64,000 nucleotides of DNA from Lentisphaera profundi (GCF_028728065.1 NZ_CP117811.1:1798001-1862000); one strand, 5' to 3'; positions 9,231 through 18,253 are shown, counted from the stretch's first letter. Made by a program: numbers and translations. The notes: generated by a model from the sequence alone, not told the origin.

Positions 9231-10226
9231 ATGAAAAACCTTATTACTGGTGGAAGCGGCTTTCTGGGTCGCTATATTGCTCGACAATTACTCGAGCAAG
9301 GACATGAAGTCGTTTTATATAATCGTTCTCAAGCTCCTGACGACTTAAAGCAATGTACCTGGATACAGGGTGACATCAACGAAACCATGAAGTTAACCCG
9401 CGCTATGGATGGCTGCCACAACGTTTTTCATACTGCTGCAATTGCTGGTGTATGGGGAGACGAAAAATTATTTTATAAAGTCAATACCCAGGGAACACAA
9501 TCAGTAATCAATGCATGTCTTGGTGCAAAGGTTACTAATTTAATTTACACGTCCTCGCCCTCAGTAGTTTTTGGAATTGATGCCATTGAAAATGGCAATG
9601 AGTCCCTCCCTTACCCTGACAAATACTTAACTAGCTACCCCAAAAGCAAGGCTGAAGGTGAAAAATTAGTTTTAGCCGCAAATGGCGAACAACTCAAAAC
9701 CTGTTCATTACGCCCGCATTTAATTTGGGGCCCTGAAGATCAACATCTCATCCCACGATTGCTAGAAAAGGCCAAAAGTAAAAAACTCAAACAAGTAGGC
9801 GATGGCAATAACCTTGTCGATCTAACCTACGTAGAAAATGCTGCAAAAGCCCACCTACAAGCAGCTGCAGAACTCGATAAAACTTCGAAGCCTGCAGGAA
9901 AAGCTTACTTTATCTCCGATCCAAAACCAGTAAGCCTATGGCCTTGGATCAAAGAACTCCTAAGCCTGAGTGACTGCCCCCTTCCCAACGGAAAAATATC
10001 CTATGCGAAAGCCGCAAAAATCGGTGCAATATTAGAGTGGGTTTACAAATCTTTTAAACTCAGTGGTGAACCACCCATGACCCGTTTTGTCGCAGCTCAA
10101 CTGGCTAAAGCACATTACTTTGATAACACTGCTGCCAAATCTGACTTCGGCTATGCCCCCTCAATTGATAATGAAGAAGGGCTAAAGCGAACCTTTGCAT
10201 GGCTCAAAAAATCAGGTAAAATTTAA
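9231..10226 (+). CDS. NAD-dependent epimerase / 3-beta-hydroxysteroid dehydrogenase family protein
   Basis: A 331-aa extended short-chain dehydrogenase. The cofactor motif TGGSGFLG is at residues 6-13 and the active-site pair is in SYPKSK (about residue 136). The HTAAIAGVWG and LRPHLIWGPEDQ segments are those of the 3beta-HSD-like branch, which includes OleD, the 2-alkyl-3-oxoalkanoate reductase of bacterial long-chain olefin synthesis. No oleA, oleB or oleC homologue lies in the window, so OleD is only a possibility. The nuclease gene starts 1 bp after its stop, suggesting an operon. Confidence 0.85.
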   Translation: MKNLITGGSGFLGRYIARQLLEQGHEVVLYNRSQAPDDLKQCTWIQGDINETMKLTRAMDGCHNVFHTAAIAGVWGDEKLFYKVNTQGTQSVINACLGAKVTNLIYTSSPSVVFGIDAIENGNESLPYPDKYLTSYPKSKAEGEKLVLAANGEQLKTCSLRPHLIWGPEDQHLIPRLLEKAKSKKLKQVGDGNNLVDLTYVENAAKAHLQAAAELDKTSKPAGKAYFISDPKPVSLWPWIKELLSLSDCPLPNGKISYAKAAKIGAILEWVYKSFKLSGEPPMTRFVAAQLAKAHYFDNTAAKSDFGYAPSIDNEEGLKRTFAWLKKSGKI

Positions 10227-10227
10227 C

Positions 10228-10938
10228 ATGAGTCACTTTCTCTCGGATGACATTTATCTGCTAAAAGAAGAACATGAATATAAGCTCAAATCTGATCCCA
10301 ATGCTCAATTCACATCTTGCACCACTTTCATCAAACAATTCTTCAGCCCCTTCAATGCCGATGAAGTAGCAAACAAACTTGTTAATAATGTCCCAAAATA
10401 TTTCGGCATGACCGTTGAACAACTTAAAGATGAATGGAATGCCGCAGCCGATCATGGAACACAAGTTCATGAAGAGTTAGAAGAATTCATTATAAACAAG
10501 TCTGAACCGAAAGAGCTCAAAAGCATCATTGGGAAAAACTGGCTTACAGAAAATATTGATTTAGAAAAATTTGAACTTTTTCCCGAAGTCATCATTTATT
10601 GCAAGGAACTCAAACTTGCAGGAACTATAGATTTAATTGCGCAGCATAAAAAATCTGGCACCTTATTACTTTTTGACTGGAAAACCAATAAGCGCATCAA
10701 CAAACGTTCCTATCAAGGACAAAAAGGCCCTCATACTGCCAGCTCCAATCTAGATGACTGCAACTTCAGCCACTACAGCGCACAGCTCTCACTCTACCGC
10801 TATCTGTTGGAAAAAACTTACCAATGTAAAATCCACCGCCAAATCATCCTTCACCTCAGCGATGAACAATCTACCGTTATTGATTGTGATTATCTCGAAG
10901 ACAATATCCACAAAATGCTTAGCACACTTGAAGTTTAA
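10228..10938 (+). CDS. PD-(D/E)XK superfamily nuclease
   Basis: A 236-aa protein with a recognisable nuclease core: an upstream acidic residue in HEELEEF, then GTIDLIAQ followed by LFDWKTNK, the D...(D/E)xK pattern of RecB-like and Cas4/EXOV-like nucleases. No cysteine cluster for an iron-sulfur site is evident. The ATG at 10228, 1 bp after the preceding stop, is preferred over an in-frame ATG at 10195 that lies inside the upstream gene. Its last 4 bases overlap the end of convergent murG. The substrate is unknown; no helicase or CRISPR genes accompany it. Confidence 0.8.
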   Translation: MSHFLSDDIYLLKEEHEYKLKSDPNAQFTSCTTFIKQFFSPFNADEVANKLVNNVPKYFGMTVEQLKDEWNAAADHGTQVHEELEEFIINKSEPKELKSIIGKNWLTENIDLEKFELFPEVIIYCKELKLAGTIDLIAQHKKSGTLLLFDWKTNKRINKRSYQGQKGPHTASSNLDDCNFSHYSAQLSLYRYLLEKTYQCKIHRQIILHLSDEQSTVIDCDYLEDNIHKMLSTLEV

Positions 10939-11999
10939 GAAAAAATTTCTTTAAGCACTTTCTCGGCTGCATTTGGATAAGAAACCTGACTGAAATCTAA
11001 ATCATCTCCTTGGCGCAACTGTAACTCAATTGCATTCGCCAAACTAAATTTATCAATTTCAGACTGATTCAATTTATAAAAACCTTTCGACTTACACGCA
11101 AAATCTGCATTGATTTCTTGATGATTCTCAGCTGCAATGGGGTAAGGAATCAAAACGGTCTTCGTTTTAAAATGTATGAGTTCGGCAATACTCGAAGCGC
11201 CTGCTCGACAAACCACTACAGAAGCTCGATTAATTAAGGCCCCCATTTCATCACTCTGCTTAGCCACAACAACTGGAGCTTCACCATACCTTTCTATAAG
11301 CATTTGATTATCGTCCGTCCCTGTCAATTGAACCAACTGCAATGAATACTTCCTCGCTAGTAAAACCTCGTAACAATAGGGAAGCATTTGATTAATAGCT
11401 TGAGCTCCCTGACTACCACCAAAACAGAGAATCATCGGGTCCTTATCATTAAGCGTAGAAATGAACTCTGGCTTCGAAAACTCTTCTCTCAGAAGCTCCG
11501 GTCTAATAGGCATGCCCACAACCACCGTAGAACACTGGATGGCCGATTCGTTCTTCACTGGAAAACTTGCAAAGAATTTTTTAGAATATTTAGATAAAAA
11601 GCGATTAGCTTTACCCGCCCATACATTACCTTCATGAAGATAAATAGGAATTTTTAAACTCTTGCAAGCCATCCCCAAAGGAACTCCTGCAAAACTCCCC
11701 ATAAACAACACCGCATCGGGCTCCGTTTTTCTTAAGAACTTTTTTGCATTTAAATAATCACAGTAAAACCTATAAGCAAAAACTAGCGCCAGCCAAGGTT
11801 TCCTCGGCAAACTTAATGCCCGAGCTAAAGTCGACTCCAAGCCATGCTGCCTAGCCAATTCTGCTTGCCCAGGCGCACGCTTTCCCGTAAGGAACAGACT
11901 CACATCAAGTCCTTGTTCTTTTGCCTTCCTCGCAATCGATAAACCTGGGTAATAATGCCCTCCAGTTCCACCACATGAGACAAGTAACTTATTCAACAT
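10935..11999 (-). CDS. murG: UDP-GlcNAc--undecaprenyl-PP-MurNAc-pentapeptide GlcNAc transferase
   Basis: Makes lipid II from lipid I at the inner face of the cytoplasmic membrane. At 354 aa it is normal length. The N-terminal donor/acceptor loop GGTGGHYYPG is at residues 10-19, HEGN is near residue 122, and the second glycine loop GGSQGAQAIN is near residue 193. UDP-GlcNAc binding is supported by RAGASSIAEL near residue 264. It overlaps the end of ftsW by 11 bp, so the two are translationally coupled in the order ftsW-murG. Confidence 0.95.
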   Translation of the reverse strand: MLNKLLVSCGGTGGHYYPGLSIARKAKEQGLDVSLFLTGKRAPGQAELARQHGLESTLARALSLPRKPWLALVFAYRFYCDYLNAKKFLRKTEPDAVLFMGSFAGVPLGMACKSLKIPIYLHEGNVWAGKANRFLSKYSKKFFASFPVKNESAIQCSTVVVGMPIRPELLREEFSKPEFISTLNDKDPMILCFGGSQGAQAINQMLPYCYEVLLARKYSLQLVQLTGTDDNQMLIERYGEAPVVVAKQSDEMGALINRASVVVCRAGASSIAELIHFKTKTVLIPYPIAAENHQEINADFACKSKGFYKLNQSEIDKFSLANAIELQLRQGDDLDFSQVSYPNAAEKVLKEIFS

Positions 12000-13197
12000 T
12001 CTCTCCGGGCAGCATCAAAGGACCTTTAACATGGGAATTCGAAGGTTTCTCAGGTACGTATTCACCATTAGACGTAATCCTATCCACACTCATTAAAAGC
12101 CCTACTGAAATAAAGGCTGAAACCATACTCGATCCACCATAACTTATAAATGGTGCCGTAATTCCTGTCGTAGGCAATAAACCACAAATCACACCCATAT
12201 TAACAAAGGCGTGCTGCACTACTGTACAACCTAAAGTAGCGGCTAAAATCACCCCTCGTACATTGCGTGCCTGCCCTGCTACTCTAAGTGAAGAGACGAG
12301 AAATAGTAAGTAAAAAAAACAAACAAAGAGGATGCACAAAAAACCTAATTCCTCACCGACAATTGCGAGAATAAAATCTGTATGAGCTTCTGGTAAATAT
12401 TCATTTTTCATCCGACTTTCAGAAAAACCCTGCCCTGTCCAACCACCTGAACCCAAGGATAAAAGTGAATGCCATAATTGATAACCCTTATCACCTGAAA
12501 GTTCTTCTGGAGTTAAAAATGATTCAAAACGCGATGCTCGAACTGGAGAAACTTTTGCTATCGCAAGCACGCCTCCAATCCCTAAGGCTATACAGGCTAA
12601 GAGCCAGCGTAAACGAGTTCCCGCTACAAACATTACAGTTAAAATAACCGTACCAGTTAAGACTGTCATCGATAAACTCCCCCCCAAGAGGATGAGCAAC
12701 ATCACGACTCCTCCTATAATAGCAGGATACACAAAACCATACTTGGTTTCATGGACTCTCTTTATATTGTGATGATAATATTCTGCCAAAACTAAAACGA
12801 GGCCAATTTTTGTGAACTCCGCGGGCTGAATACCAAAACCTCCAATCCGAAACCACCGATAAGATCCTTTTATCGCCTTAATCAAAGGAAATTTTTTAAC
12901 TAAATCAGAGTAGCCTGCTTTGCTCAAGACATTGGCTAATACTAAATAAAGTAAGGCTACACAGCAAATAACTAACAGCCAACGGCCATTTCGACATAGC
13001 CAGTTATAATCAATATACTGAATAAAAAAGGCTAAACTCGCACCTATACAAACAAATAAAGTCTGATTGAAAAAATATTTATTCCCATGCACAGGAGCAC
13101 TCGTTGAGTAAAGCATAGGCAGACTAAAGCAGATAAGTATAAAAACACTTACAAGCATCAGAACCTTAAACTGAGGACGGTAAGGTGCCTTCTCCAT
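11989..13197 (-). CDS. ftsW: FtsW/RodA/SpoVE-family (SEDS) peptidoglycan glycosyltransferase
   Basis: A 402-aa polytopic membrane protein with about ten hydrophobic segments that polymerises lipid II. Signature stretches include GSYRWFRIGGFGIQPAEFTK (about residues 110-129), the catalytic-loop context PEAHTDFILAIVGEELG and the C-terminal PTTGITAPFISYGGSS. FtsW rather than RodA is chosen because murG follows directly, as in division and cell-wall clusters; sequence alone does not fully separate the two. A partner class B penicillin-binding protein is not in the window. Confidence 0.92.
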   Translation of the reverse strand: MEKAPYRPQFKVLMLVSVFILICFSLPMLYSTSAPVHGNKYFFNQTLFVCIGASLAFFIQYIDYNWLCRNGRWLLVICCVALLYLVLANVLSKAGYSDLVKKFPLIKAIKGSYRWFRIGGFGIQPAEFTKIGLVLVLAEYYHHNIKRVHETKYGFVYPAIIGGVVMLLILLGGSLSMTVLTGTVILTVMFVAGTRLRWLLACIALGIGGVLAIAKVSPVRASRFESFLTPEELSGDKGYQLWHSLLSLGSGGWTGQGFSESRMKNEYLPEAHTDFILAIVGEELGFLCILFVCFFYLLFLVSSLRVAGQARNVRGVILAATLGCTVVQHAFVNMGVICGLLPTTGITAPFISYGGSSMVSAFISVGLLMSVDRITSNGEYVPEKPSNSHVKGPLMLPGENVE

Positions 13198-13235
13198 TAT
13201 TTAGCCAAAAAATAAATTATCGCAATCTGCATAAA

Positions 13236-14072
13236 CTAAAACTTTAGATCCTTATCTCCATAATGATGCGAAACTCGATCGAGTAGCTCCGTATGAACAT
13301 CTGCACGAGCCGTCACTAACATGCGATCTACATTCATATCGTAAGCTTCACCCTTATGATTAGTAGCTTTCATTCCCATTTCCTCTAGAAATAGTAAACC
13401 TGCTCCTACATCATAAGGCTGTAAATCACTTTCCCAAAAACCTTGTAACCAACCCGCCGCTACATAACTCAAGTCTAAGGCCGCTGAACCAAAACGTCGA
13501 ATCCCACGGCAACGAGGCATTAGGTCTTCTATCAAAGTAAAAAAAGGATCTTTTAAATCAGGCGAACGATAAGGAAAGCCCGTTCCTAACATCGCTTTAC
13601 GAAATTCTCTATGTCCTGTTCGAGGAATTAATTGCTTGTGGTTATGAAAAAATCCCACACCTTTAAACGCATGAAAAAACTCGCTACTTATGGGTTTATA
13701 TACAGCGCCGAACTGAGGTTTACCTTTATAGAGTAGTGCTACTGAAATTGAAAATTGATCTAAGTGATTGAGGTAATTAGTCGTTCCATCTAAGGGATCC
13801 ACGAGCCACATCCAATCAGCTTCTCCTCGTTTACCAGTCTCTTCACCCCAAAATTCAGCCTCTGGAAAAAGTGGTGTCAGACCTTCAAACAAGAGGGCTT
13901 CGCTTTGACGATCAACAAAAGAAACCAACTCACGTGGCTCCTTTTCTTCTTCTTGTACTTCTAAATCCCGAAAATTATCTAACTGAAAGTCTCCGACTCC
14001 TTGGAGCAACCTTTCGACTTCTTCAATAAACTTATATCTATCCACATCTAAAAGCATACTCTTCTCACTCAA
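13236..14072 (-). CDS. Inositol monophosphatase family protein
   Basis: A 278-aa Mg2+/Li+-type phosphatase. The metal-binding motif WLVDPLDGTTNYLNH is near residue 90, an upstream Glu is in FWGEETG, and the second motif reads PYDVGAGLL instead of the usual WDxAAG. Substrates in the family include inositol phosphate, fructose bisphosphate, histidinol phosphate and PAP, and sequence does not decide. The start overlaps the last 8 bp of the ribonuclease gene, so the two are probably co-expressed with ftsW-murG downstream. Confidence 0.88.
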   Translation of the reverse strand: MSEKSMLLDVDRYKFIEEVERLLQGVGDFQLDNFRDLEVQEEEKEPRELVSFVDRQSEALLFEGLTPLFPEAEFWGEETGKRGEADWMWLVDPLDGTTNYLNHLDQFSISVALLYKGKPQFGAVYKPISSEFFHAFKGVGFFHNHKQLIPRTGHREFRKAMLGTGFPYRSPDLKDPFFTLIEDLMPRCRGIRRFGSAALDLSYVAAGWLQGFWESDLQPYDVGAGLLFLEEMGMKATNHKGEAYDMNVDRMLVTARADVHTELLDRVSHHYGDKDLKF

Positions 14073-16068
14073 AAATTTTCTCTAAACTTAACTTCGCATG
14101 ACTTAGTTTAGGGTCTACTTCTTGAATTTTCACCTCTAGGCGCGTACCAATATCTAGCTTTTTACCATGATTCAATTTAAGTCTCATCGCAATTCCATCT
14201 AATTCAACCAAGAGCCCGCCATTTAGATGCGCCACTACTGTTGCTTCATAGACTTCCTCTAATTTGAATTGCCTTAAATACTCGTACAACCAAAAGCTTT
14301 CTGATTGTCTTTGCACATCTCTTACTTCTCCAAGACGACTCTCACCCTTTGCCTGAAGCTCCAATAAATCTTCTTCTTGATAAATAAATTCTCTTTTCTC
14401 GATTGCTGCAATCAGCTGCCTTTGCATCACGAGATCCGTATAACGACGAATAGGAGAAGTGAATTGTGTGTAACAATCCAAACCTAAGCCTGCATGCGCT
14501 CCTGCATAGAGTGTCATTCTCGATTTTTTCATACACTTAATAGCTGCATCAAAAGATATCGGATCATACACATCTGGCATAGGAACAATTTTATCCGACT
14601 TTTCTTGGACCCTATATAAAACGGGAACATCATGATCAAGACAATATTGTGCTCCCATATTATTTGCAAAAATCATGAATTCACCAATCAAGGCACGACT
14701 AGCGGAATTCGCTCTCACTTCCGTTACAGTAACTTCGTCACCTTTCACTGTGATTTTATTCTCAGGCCGATTAAACGTCACCGCTCCGTTCGCTTTGCGC
14801 TTTTCCATAAGCTGAATAGATAAATCATGCAGACTATGCAAATCTTGCTCTAAACCTTCTGTGGCTTCTACTTCGCCATCCAACACGTCATCACAAAATG
14901 AATAACTCAATTTTTCGCTCACATGGATGAGGCTTCTCTCAATTTTTTTATCGATGACTTCTGCGTCACTATCAAAAGTAGCATAATACGAGAGTGCAGG
15001 TTTTGCTTCTCCTGGCAATAAGGAAGCTCTATTAGTAGAGAGTTCCTGGGGGAACATATTCACTGTACCCGTAGGTAAATAAATACTCGTAGCTCGATTT
15101 TGTGCTTCTTGATCAAGAACGCTTCCTTTGACGACATATGAACTAACATCCGCAATGTGAATTCCCACTTTTAGCTTACCTTCAGCTAAACGCTCTACAC
15201 TAAGTACATCATCGACATCACTTGTGGATTCGTCATCTATACTAAAACAATAAAAATCAGGACCTAAAATAGTTCTATCTGCCTCTTCTACCTCAAGTTC
15301 ATCTGCTAAATCTAATAGCTTTTGAGAAAAGTCAGGACGAATCCCCGCCAATAATAAATGCTCGTCATGACCTTCTCCAATACTTCCCGTTTTCTTAAGA
15401 AACTCTAAAGCTTTAATTCTCACCGGGGTTTTGCCTATCAACTTATCCAAAAAACGCGAGGCATCTGAATTCTGCTTGGACCAAATCAAGTTGCATAACT
15501 GACCGACAAAAGACGTGAACTTTTCGGGTACTTCAATAGCTTCTTCATCAGTGCTAACTAAGACTTTTTTAACCCAAGGCTCGAGCTCAGCTTCATACTC
15601 TTCTTGTAATCGTTTCTTTTCTCTGCTTTTCAGGATTGCTTGTACTTGCTCTGAATCTCTTATAGTAAACTCAGCGAGCCGCTGTTTAAAGTAAACAATA
15701 TCTTGGCATAAAACATCAAATAAGGCTGACATTGAATAATCTGCTTTCTCGGAAAAATAAAAGTCACATAAGTCTGTTAACGAAAAAGTTTTACACTCTT
15801 CGCCATCAAGCATCTCCCACAGCATTTCTAAATCAATTTGTTCGGCAATCTTCGCAATCTTCTCTTCATGATCTCTATGCTTTAAGCGAAAATCATCTTC
15901 ACTAATCTGAGTATCAAAACTAAATAACACATTCTTTAGAGGCAAGGGAATAGTTCGGCCACTTGCTATCAATGCTTGAGCACGTTTTTTTTCTATCCCC
16001 AAGACATACGCTAACTTTAATCGAGTCCCATCGGTGTAGGCACTTAGCCCGCGAAATTCTTCTATCAT
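14065..16068 (-). CDS. RNase II/R-family exoribonuclease (RNB domain)
   Basis: A 667-aa 3'-5' exoribonuclease. The RNB catalytic site with clustered aspartates is visible as DDESTSDVDDVLSVE (about residue 275), followed by GIHIADVSSYV and, later, the signature FTSPIRRYTDLVMQRQL. A C-terminal S1-like RNA-binding region covers roughly the last 80 residues. No clear N-terminal cold-shock OB pair is visible; the first 200 residues look helical, so it is not a canonical RNase R. AAGGAAGAGA directly precedes the ATG at 16068. It heads the minus-strand run that continues into ftsW and murG. Confidence 0.9.
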   Translation of the reverse strand: MIEEFRGLSAYTDGTRLKLAYVLGIEKKRAQALIASGRTIPLPLKNVLFSFDTQISEDDFRLKHRDHEEKIAKIAEQIDLEMLWEMLDGEECKTFSLTDLCDFYFSEKADYSMSALFDVLCQDIVYFKQRLAEFTIRDSEQVQAILKSREKKRLQEEYEAELEPWVKKVLVSTDEEAIEVPEKFTSFVGQLCNLIWSKQNSDASRFLDKLIGKTPVRIKALEFLKKTGSIGEGHDEHLLLAGIRPDFSQKLLDLADELEVEEADRTILGPDFYCFSIDDESTSDVDDVLSVERLAEGKLKVGIHIADVSSYVVKGSVLDQEAQNRATSIYLPTGTVNMFPQELSTNRASLLPGEAKPALSYYATFDSDAEVIDKKIERSLIHVSEKLSYSFCDDVLDGEVEATEGLEQDLHSLHDLSIQLMEKRKANGAVTFNRPENKITVKGDEVTVTEVRANSASRALIGEFMIFANNMGAQYCLDHDVPVLYRVQEKSDKIVPMPDVYDPISFDAAIKCMKKSRMTLYAGAHAGLGLDCYTQFTSPIRRYTDLVMQRQLIAAIEKREFIYQEEDLLELQAKGESRLGEVRDVQRQSESFWLYEYLRQFKLEEVYEATVVAHLNGGLLVELDGIAMRLKLNHGKKLDIGTRLEVKIQEVDPKLSHAKLSLEKIFE

Positions 16069-16196
16069 TCTCTTCCTTGTTAAATTTTACTGTAAAATGC
16101 CTTCACGGGATCACTTTTCAAACCCTTTTCATCAAGTAAAAGAAACTCCTTTTACACTCGAATTAACCTTTTCTTAACATTTGTCGCCGTAAAAAT

Positions 16197-16224
16197 TTGA
16201 AATGTATATTTTTATGAATATTAT
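16197..16224 (+). promoter_or_regulatory. Candidate sigma-70 promoter for the stem-loop RNA
   Basis: TTGAAA at 16197-16202 and TATTAT at 16219-16224 are separated by 16 bases in an AT-rich stretch. Transcription would begin near 16231, about 25 bases before the first stem-loop. The call rests on the match to consensus and on position. Confidence 0.5.
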
Positions 16225-16230
16225 ATAAGT

Positions 16231-16409
16231 AAGAAACAAAGGAATTTTTCAAACGATTTTTTAAGTCGCCGTCCCGAACACTCCTCCCCTCCTATTGACA
16301 CTCCCAGGGGCGGCGACTTAAAAAATCGAAACAAGCAAACTTTAAACTGCCGTCCTACTCCTCACTCCTCCTATTGACACACTCCCAACACTCAGGGCGG
16401 CAGTTTTTT
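16231..16409 (+). ncRNA. Candidate small RNA with two homologous stem-loops carrying CU-rich, anti-Shine-Dalgarno loops
   Basis: The divergent gap between the RNB gene and mreB contains two long hairpins. Stem 1 is 22 bp (16254-16275 with 16307-16328) and stem 2 is 13 bp (16344-16356 with 16394-16406). Each has exactly one non-Watson-Crick pair, at the same place (T16272 with G16310, T16353 with G16397): a U.G wobble if the plus strand is transcribed but an A.C mismatch on the minus strand. The 31- and 37-base loops are clearly related, sharing CTCCTATTGACAC and one or more CCTCC cores, the complement of a ribosome-binding site. A T6 run follows stem 2. Neither flanking gene ends here, so these are not their terminators. 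RNA boundaries are estimates. Confidence 0.7.
16344..16409 (+). terminator. Rho-independent terminator of the candidate small RNA
   Basis: The second stem (13 bp including a U.G wobble) ends in six consecutive T residues at 16404-16409. The loop is unusually long (37 bases) for a terminator because it carries the CU-rich repeat. Confidence 0.6.
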
Positions 16410-16555
16410 CTCTTAAATACCAACCACCCCCGCAATTAATCTCATAATACTGACGATTAACTTGCTTTTTAGCCACTTTTTATCGAGGGGCTTTTTTGCA
16501 AAATCCATTATCGAACTATCTTAAGACTTGTTTAAAATTTTAAAATCAGTTTCCT

Positions 16556-17617
16556 ATGAGTCTAGTTAATAAAATCAGATCAGTTTTCGTCAAAGATATC
16601 GGTATCGATCTTGGTACAGCCAATAGCCTTGTTTTCGTTCGCGACCAAGGCATCGTCCTCAATGAGCCCAGCGTAGTTGCTGTACACGAAGATACTGGCA
16701 AAGCTCTAGCCGTAGGTATTGAAGCTAAAAAAATGCTTGGTAGAACTCCCGGTTCAATCAGAGCTATTCGCCCAATGAAAGATGGCGTCATTGCAGATTT
16801 TGACATTACTGAAATCATGTTGCGTTACTTTATTAACAAAGTTCATTCACGTGCCCGTAATTTAACCATGCCTCGTGTACTTATCGCTGTTCCTTCTGGA
16901 ATTAACGAAGTCGAAATGCGTGCGGTTAAAGAAAGTGCTAAAAAAGCTGGTGCAGGTGAAGTAGAAACAATTTTCGAACCGATGGCTGCCGCCATTGGCG
17001 TAGGACTACCGGTCGCCGACCCTACAGGCAATATGATTGTAGATATTGGTGGGGGCACAACTGAAGTTGCCATGATTTCCTTAGCTGGCATCGTAGAAAG
17101 TAGAAGTGTGAAAGTTGGTGGTGACGCTATGGACATGGCTATTACTAATCACATAAAAAATAACTACAATTTGAAAATTGGCCCTCGAATGGCGGAAGAC
17201 ATCAAGATTAATCTTGGCTCTGCCTTCCCTCTTGACGAAGGTGAATTAACCATGGAAGTACGTGGTAATGATCAGCTCGCAGGACTCCCGAAAGCGATCA
17301 CCATCACCAGTACTGAAATTCGTGAAGCTCTCATGCCTCCGGTTACATCAATTGCTGAAGCTGTTCGCCAAACTCTCGATAGATGCCCACCGGAACTTTC
17401 TGCTGACCTTATTGATCACGGCATCTATTTAGCTGGCGGTGGTGCTTTGCTCCGTGGCTTAGATAAATTACTCCGCCAAGAAACAGGTCTTCCTGTTACC
17501 GTAGCCGATGACCCACTCTGTGCTGTTGCTAATGGCACTGGTTCTGCACTGCAAAATATGGACACTCTTTTTAGAAACTCACACGAAGCAGCCAAGCGCA
17601 ATAAAAAATACCGTTAA
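16556..17617 (+). CDS. mreB: Rod-shape-determining actin homologue MreB
   Basis: A 353-aa actin-like ATPase that organises lateral peptidoglycan synthesis under the membrane. Phosphate-1 motif DIGIDLGTANSLVFV starts at residue 14, phosphate-2 is VDIGGGTTEVAMI (about residue 162), and the adenosine motif is LAGGGALLRGL (about residue 293). A short basic and hydrophobic N terminus could serve as membrane contact. No mreC or mreD follows; instead plsY, gpsA and murA do, joining cell shape to phospholipid and peptidoglycan precursor synthesis. It lies downstream of the candidate small RNA. Confidence 0.97.
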   Translation: MSLVNKIRSVFVKDIGIDLGTANSLVFVRDQGIVLNEPSVVAVHEDTGKALAVGIEAKKMLGRTPGSIRAIRPMKDGVIADFDITEIMLRYFINKVHSRARNLTMPRVLIAVPSGINEVEMRAVKESAKKAGAGEVETIFEPMAAAIGVGLPVADPTGNMIVDIGGGTTEVAMISLAGIVESRSVKVGGDAMDMAITNHIKNNYNLKIGPRMAEDIKINLGSAFPLDEGELTMEVRGNDQLAGLPKAITITSTEIREALMPPVTSIAEAVRQTLDRCPPELSADLIDHGIYLAGGGALLRGLDKLLRQETGLPVTVADDPLCAVANGTGSALQNMDTLFRNSHEAAKRNKKYR

Positions 17618-17620
17618 TCC

Positions 17621-18253
17621 ATGCTTTATTTAGTAACTATTGGCTTCTGCTATCTCTGCGGATCTATTCCTTTTGGCTTAATTCTAGCCAAAGCCAACGG
17701 CGTTGACATTAGAAAACATGGCAGCGGTAATATTGGTGCGACCAACGTATTAAGAACCCTTGGTAAAAAATGGGGATACGCCTGTTTTACTTTAGATTTT
17801 CTCAAGGGCTTACTACCCGTCTTAATCATCTCTATCTTTTTCAATAAAAACTATCCCGAGCTTGCGGACTTCGCAACAATAATTGCATTACCAGCGACAA
17901 TATCGGGTCATATTTTTAGTATATTCCTCAAATTCAAAGGTGGAAAAGGTGTCGCTACCGGTGCCGGTGCTGTTATGGCGATTTGTCCTCCTGCAGTCTC
18001 ACTTGCCTTAGTTATCTGGTTCATTTGCTTCAAGATGACTGGCTACGTCTCCCTTGCCAGTATAATTGCCGCTATATTTGTTCCCATTATCGCCATTGCA
18101 CTCTCTAGTACTCAAATCATTGAAGTGAGTCAAGCTCAACTTATCCTTCTCACTATCCTTGCAACTTTAGTCACTTACATGCATCGCAGTAATATTAAGC
18201 GCTTGTGGAATGGCACTGAAAGTTGCTTTAAAAAGAAGGAAAAGCAATCATGA
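17621..18253 (+). CDS. plsY: Acyl-phosphate:glycerol-3-phosphate acyltransferase
   Basis: A 210-aa membrane enzyme that makes lysophosphatidic acid from acyl phosphate and glycerol-3-phosphate. The characteristic loops GSIPFGLILA, HGSGNIGATNVLR and FKGGKGVATGAG are all present, with about five hydrophobic segments between them. It starts 3 bp after mreB and overlaps gpsA by 4 bp. Pairing with gpsA, which makes its glycerol-3-phosphate substrate, is functionally consistent. Confidence 0.95.
   Translation: MLYLVTIGFCYLCGSIPFGLILAKANGVDIRKHGSGNIGATNVLRTLGKKWGYACFTLDFLKGLLPVLIISIFFNKNYPELADFATIIALPATISGHIFSIFLKFKGGKGVATGAGAVMAICPPAVSLALVIWFICFKMTGYVSLASIIAAIFVPIIAIALSSTQIIEVSQAQLILLTILATLVTYMHRSNIKRLWNGTESCFKKKEKQS

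Noticed and set aside
9231-10226. OleD of a hydrocarbon-synthesis cluster
   Set aside because: Sequence is compatible but no oleABC partners lie within the window, so I keep only the family call.
16254-16409. Ordinary transcription terminators
   Set aside because: The genes on both sides start here and point away, so there is no upstream gene to terminate. The second hairpin may end the small RNA itself.
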